Source: Euryarchaeota archaeon UBA501
GTDB lineage: Archaea > Thermoplasmatota > Poseidoniia > Poseidoniales > Thalassarchaeaceae
Direction: 5' to 3'
DNA: 8,633 bases
Assembly (NCBI GenBank): GCA_002505685.1
Contig: DAVT01000041.1
Span: forward strand, 1 to 8,633
Position numbers and translations under genes: made by a program. This document shows, piece after piece, positions 7,601-8,633 of the stretch. Each line of letters begins with the position of its first letter. The first letter of the stretch is position 1. The notes under the pieces are model-generated. The model saw only the letters and a list, made by a program, of their open reading frames with translations, did no database searches and had not been told where the DNA came from.

Positions 7601-8480
7601 CCTTTTCGATCATTCGAGTTGAAAGGCCAGGATGGGCAGCAAAAACTCCCTGAATCAATACGATAATAATCAGCATCGACAAACCTTCACCAGTGTTGTC
7701 TACGAAGGTCTCGTAAAGGAACGGCGTGAGGGATGATACGATGGCTGCGGTGAGGAAAAGTGGACTTCGGTCACTATCTGTGGCCACTGCCATCGCAATC
7801 GTGGACATTCCAATCACAGCAATCAGAATGGGTAAGAATCCTGTATTGGATGCATAATCCACCCAAATGCTGGCACCACTCACCATGATTGCAAGCGGAG
7901 CCAATACCATCACCAAACGGGGTACAGTGCCCCCGTCTACACGCTTTGTATAGTGCCAAAGTCCCAGTATTGTAATGCCAACTATGGAGGCTTGAATGAC
8001 GACGCCCCAACCACCCGGAATCCAACCTTCGCCCCCACTTTCACCCTGACAAATGGTGGTCGATTCTGCCCCATAGCCACAAATCAGGTACAGTGAAAAT
8101 CGACTCAACCAATAGGCACATAGAACTCCGAAAAGCAAGCCAAATGCAAGCATGTAATCATGAATAATAGATAGAATGCCCTGACGGCGGTGCTGAATCT
8201 CAACCAATACGAATGTCATCACTGTTGCCAACAATGAACCAACTGCAAGCCAAAGGAAGGTCCAATCGGTATCCGTTTCAGAAACCATGAATGTCCAAAT
8301 TCCGAGTAAAAGTGCAATTACTCCACCTCCAAGCGAGATTATCATCCCAAATTGGGCATCTCCTTGGTCCACTTTCTGTCCGGATGGAACAACTGAAAAA
8401 CCCGGTTGGTAGGTTTGTTCCGGCATGGAAACATGCGCGATATTTCTGAATCGTGTGCGGGTCGAATCGTCTTCTCCCAT
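4668..8480 (-). CDS. Giant polytopic membrane protein of unknown function
   Basis: I do not recognise this family. From the ATG at 8480 the product is 1270 residues. A short hydrophilic N-terminus (about 1-42) is followed by near-continuous hydrophobic segments of 18-25 residues: by eye about 18 before residue 550 and about 20 after it. The halves are separated by a soluble stretch (about 551-595). A loop after the third span has two Cys (ICGYGAE and TICQG) that could form a disulfide outside the cell. After the last span (about 1148) comes a hydrophilic tail with a strongly acidic run (DEEEDGEGDEEE) and a Trp-containing end. Many very large multi-span archaeal and bacterial proteins (e.g. 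DUF2339-type) look similar, but I see no diagnostic motif. Start choice: in-frame GTG 8525, ATG 8507, ATG 8480 and ATG 8426 are all possible. I prefer 8480 because a promoter-like element at 8506-8515 lies about 30 bp upstream and would fall within the coding region for the longer forms. ATG 8426 (MPEQTYQPGF) is a real alternative. Confidence 0.85.
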   Translation of the reverse strand: MGEDDSTRTRFRNIAHVSMPEQTYQPGFSVVPSGQKVDQGDAQFGMIISLGGGVIALLLGIWTFMVSETDTDWTFLWLAVGSLLATVMTFVLVEIQHRRQGILSIIHDYMLAFGLLFGVLCAYWLSRFSLYLICGYGAESTTICQGESGGEGWIPGGWGVVIQASIVGITILGLWHYTKRVDGGTVPRLVMVLAPLAIMVSGASIWVDYASNTGFLPILIAVIGMSTIAMAVATDSDRSPLFLTAAIVSSLTPFLYETFVDNTGEGLSMLIIIVLIQGVFAAHPGLSTRMIEKGSVALVLLVIFGQWVAGEADAEFILLEPIQHEWISLQLMLWIALLVGYFLPVHQNRVPSMPIGLGFALLFIPSPGSMLAWCLGLLAFIYMLTQPQTRRWVSDWTFIGIMFSWFAGGWIQIDDLTLDPYFLAVPPLAMITIGHFAVREGKLANSVLTSGILMVLLSNELLMGSDPYLPIGVSLFLLALVGQEVREAKETIEAGDDARMDATGWVALAAIGILIMELANRLSLPQLAHIDVQIEAMFFALVLYILGRGLRDVEVDLGQLISNITTQSILVPEYDASTRTWISQKSERLSEFKLGPAARIGLCAPLLLFSMGLARSGDIANQLELGALLLIPIGILTYEVVNELPNDDRTRATAAWLLFLIGLPLSLYLHLEGPGTAGNGNLLFDSILLGGPLIVELALRRRGLEGDKDMLAGSITLLGVLAIASLDTTGGLLAIPLFTLVLIRGFDHRQGLAIGMLGFAWIVWVWMLELNNGELHLILDAVATLPAYFSETSMFALPRWSGIGLLLIGTPSLVGWALDRRLAARGEEIDEHSHPYLMPLIYILLGSYLLIPEPHWFILGGILAISVIAWFTGTMLWFYISSILLFFQLANIGAKEWDMSDLETVRFAGTYTFVYTAGLYILDLKNRLFKYADEEWDVEKRNSLVDVIVCSGIIAAVIADTYYFGAALLFGVFLFTQHAHKRRWANILLMIPVVHAWVVARVLDDYTSYEVEIAGFVMLLESLALTWASWKMWDFEWSDWTDEQVVDFSNNSGIAGALIFVPAAWMFIMGEARALWLFGGMLCVHSAGQGALGFQRDVGWRRLYAMIGVSVGFLCIWADIDSGIMKGVMLVLAALTLFMLGILYMTRAGYQMKGTGFESDILSPIFDSPIQEESEQVEIPETVTEDNLDEEEDGEGDEEEILPEIETSYIQSTPTYSPILNDRFDVVLPTDVRHNIETTLDSTDYGGFRPVVRWDSWGQVVLDWVSLEEE

Positions 8481-8505
8481 GGGGAAAAGGTGACCTTTAC
8501 ACCTC

Positions 8506-8515
8506 ATAATGAATT
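8506..8515 (-). promoter_or_regulatory. Leftward promoter-like element for the giant membrane-protein gene
   Basis: On the minus strand this reads AATTCATTAT. It is centred about 30 bp from the ATG at 8480, near the expected archaeal TATA position for a leaderless or near-leaderless message. The same ten bases occur facing the other way at 8561-8570. A weaker AT-rich stretch (AAATATC on the minus strand near 8439-8445) lies too close to the ATG at 8426 to act as its TATA box. Confidence 0.4.
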
Positions 8516-8560
8516 TCCCGACCACCTAACGAATCCTGCGATTGACTTAGGCAGGGGCAG

Positions 8561-8570
8561 AATTCATTAT
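8561..8570 (+). promoter_or_regulatory. Rightward promoter-like element
   Basis: On the plus strand this reads AATTCATTAT, an exact inverted copy of the element at 8506-8515. It is centred about 26 bp before the ATG at 8592 and about 15 bp before the ATG at 8581. If it is a TATA box, transcription would begin close to 8592, giving a leaderless gene that leaves the window. Confidence 0.4.
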
Positions 8571-8591
8571 CCCATTCAGTATGCCCTTTCT

Positions 8592-8633
8592 ATGCAGGTC
8601 GTGCACCTCCAATGGAATCGCCCCAAAATGGCG
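8592..8633 (+). CDS. Possible first codons of a divergent gene (3'-truncated)
   Basis: The last 42 bases are open from an ATG, giving MQVVHLQWNRPKMA, and the start sits about 26 bp after the rightward promoter-like element. Two other frames also offer starts: ATG 8581 (MPFLCRSCTSNG, with a CxxC that could begin a zinc-binding site) and ATG 8612. The visible stretch is too short to show coding bias or any family. That a rightward gene starts here is plausible from the divergent promoter layout; which frame it uses is unresolved. Confidence 0.2.
   Translation, partial: MQVVHLQWNRPKMA

Noticed and set aside
8427..8525. N-terminal extension of the giant protein to GTG 8525 or ATG 8507
   Set aside because: The extension is hydrophilic with no family support, and a promoter-like element duplicated on the other side of the gap falls inside it. 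The start at 8480 or 8426 is more likely.

Overview
The window probably comes from a marine planktonic archaeon, most likely a Poseidoniales (Marine Group II)-like member of the Thermoplasmatota. Three things point there: a very long Asp-rich thrombospondin-type-3 surface protein with a single C-terminal membrane anchor and a short Trp-rich cytoplasmic end; AT-rich TATA-like elements about 26-30 bp from start codons with no Shine-Dalgarno sequences, which suggests leaderless transcripts; and very tight gene packing. This is inference from style, since there is no rRNA or other phylogenetic marker here.

Layout: (1) 2-2554, plus strand: the 3' part of a secreted, membrane-anchored protein with beta-propeller-like repeats, a long calcium-binding-type TSP3 stalk, one membrane span and a cytoplasmic tail. 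Its true start lies before the window. (2) 2559-3749, minus strand: a polytopic permease of the putative heavy-metal/manganese exporter type (DUF2899/ArsP_2-like), with two halves each carrying a PGCG signature. (3) 3837-4664, plus strand: an XdhC/CoxI-family molybdenum-hydroxylase maturation factor, with no molybdenum hydroxylase gene beside it. (4) 4668-8480, minus strand: an unrecognised giant membrane protein of about 1270 residues with roughly 35-40 predicted spans and an acidic C-terminal tail. (5) 8481-8633: an intergenic region with two outward-facing copies of the same 10-bp promoter-like element and perhaps the first codons of a rightward gene.

The genes alternate in strand (+ - + -). 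Both convergent junctions are nearly zero length (4 and 3 bp), so each transcript must end inside its neighbour's coding region. The divergent gaps at about 3750-3836 and after 8480 hold the promoter-like elements. There is no operon here, so the four genes probably do not share one pathway; the only common theme is that three of the four encode membrane or cell-surface proteins. I see no rRNA, tRNA, CRISPR array, insertion sequence or attachment site. The most unusual item is the giant multi-span protein.
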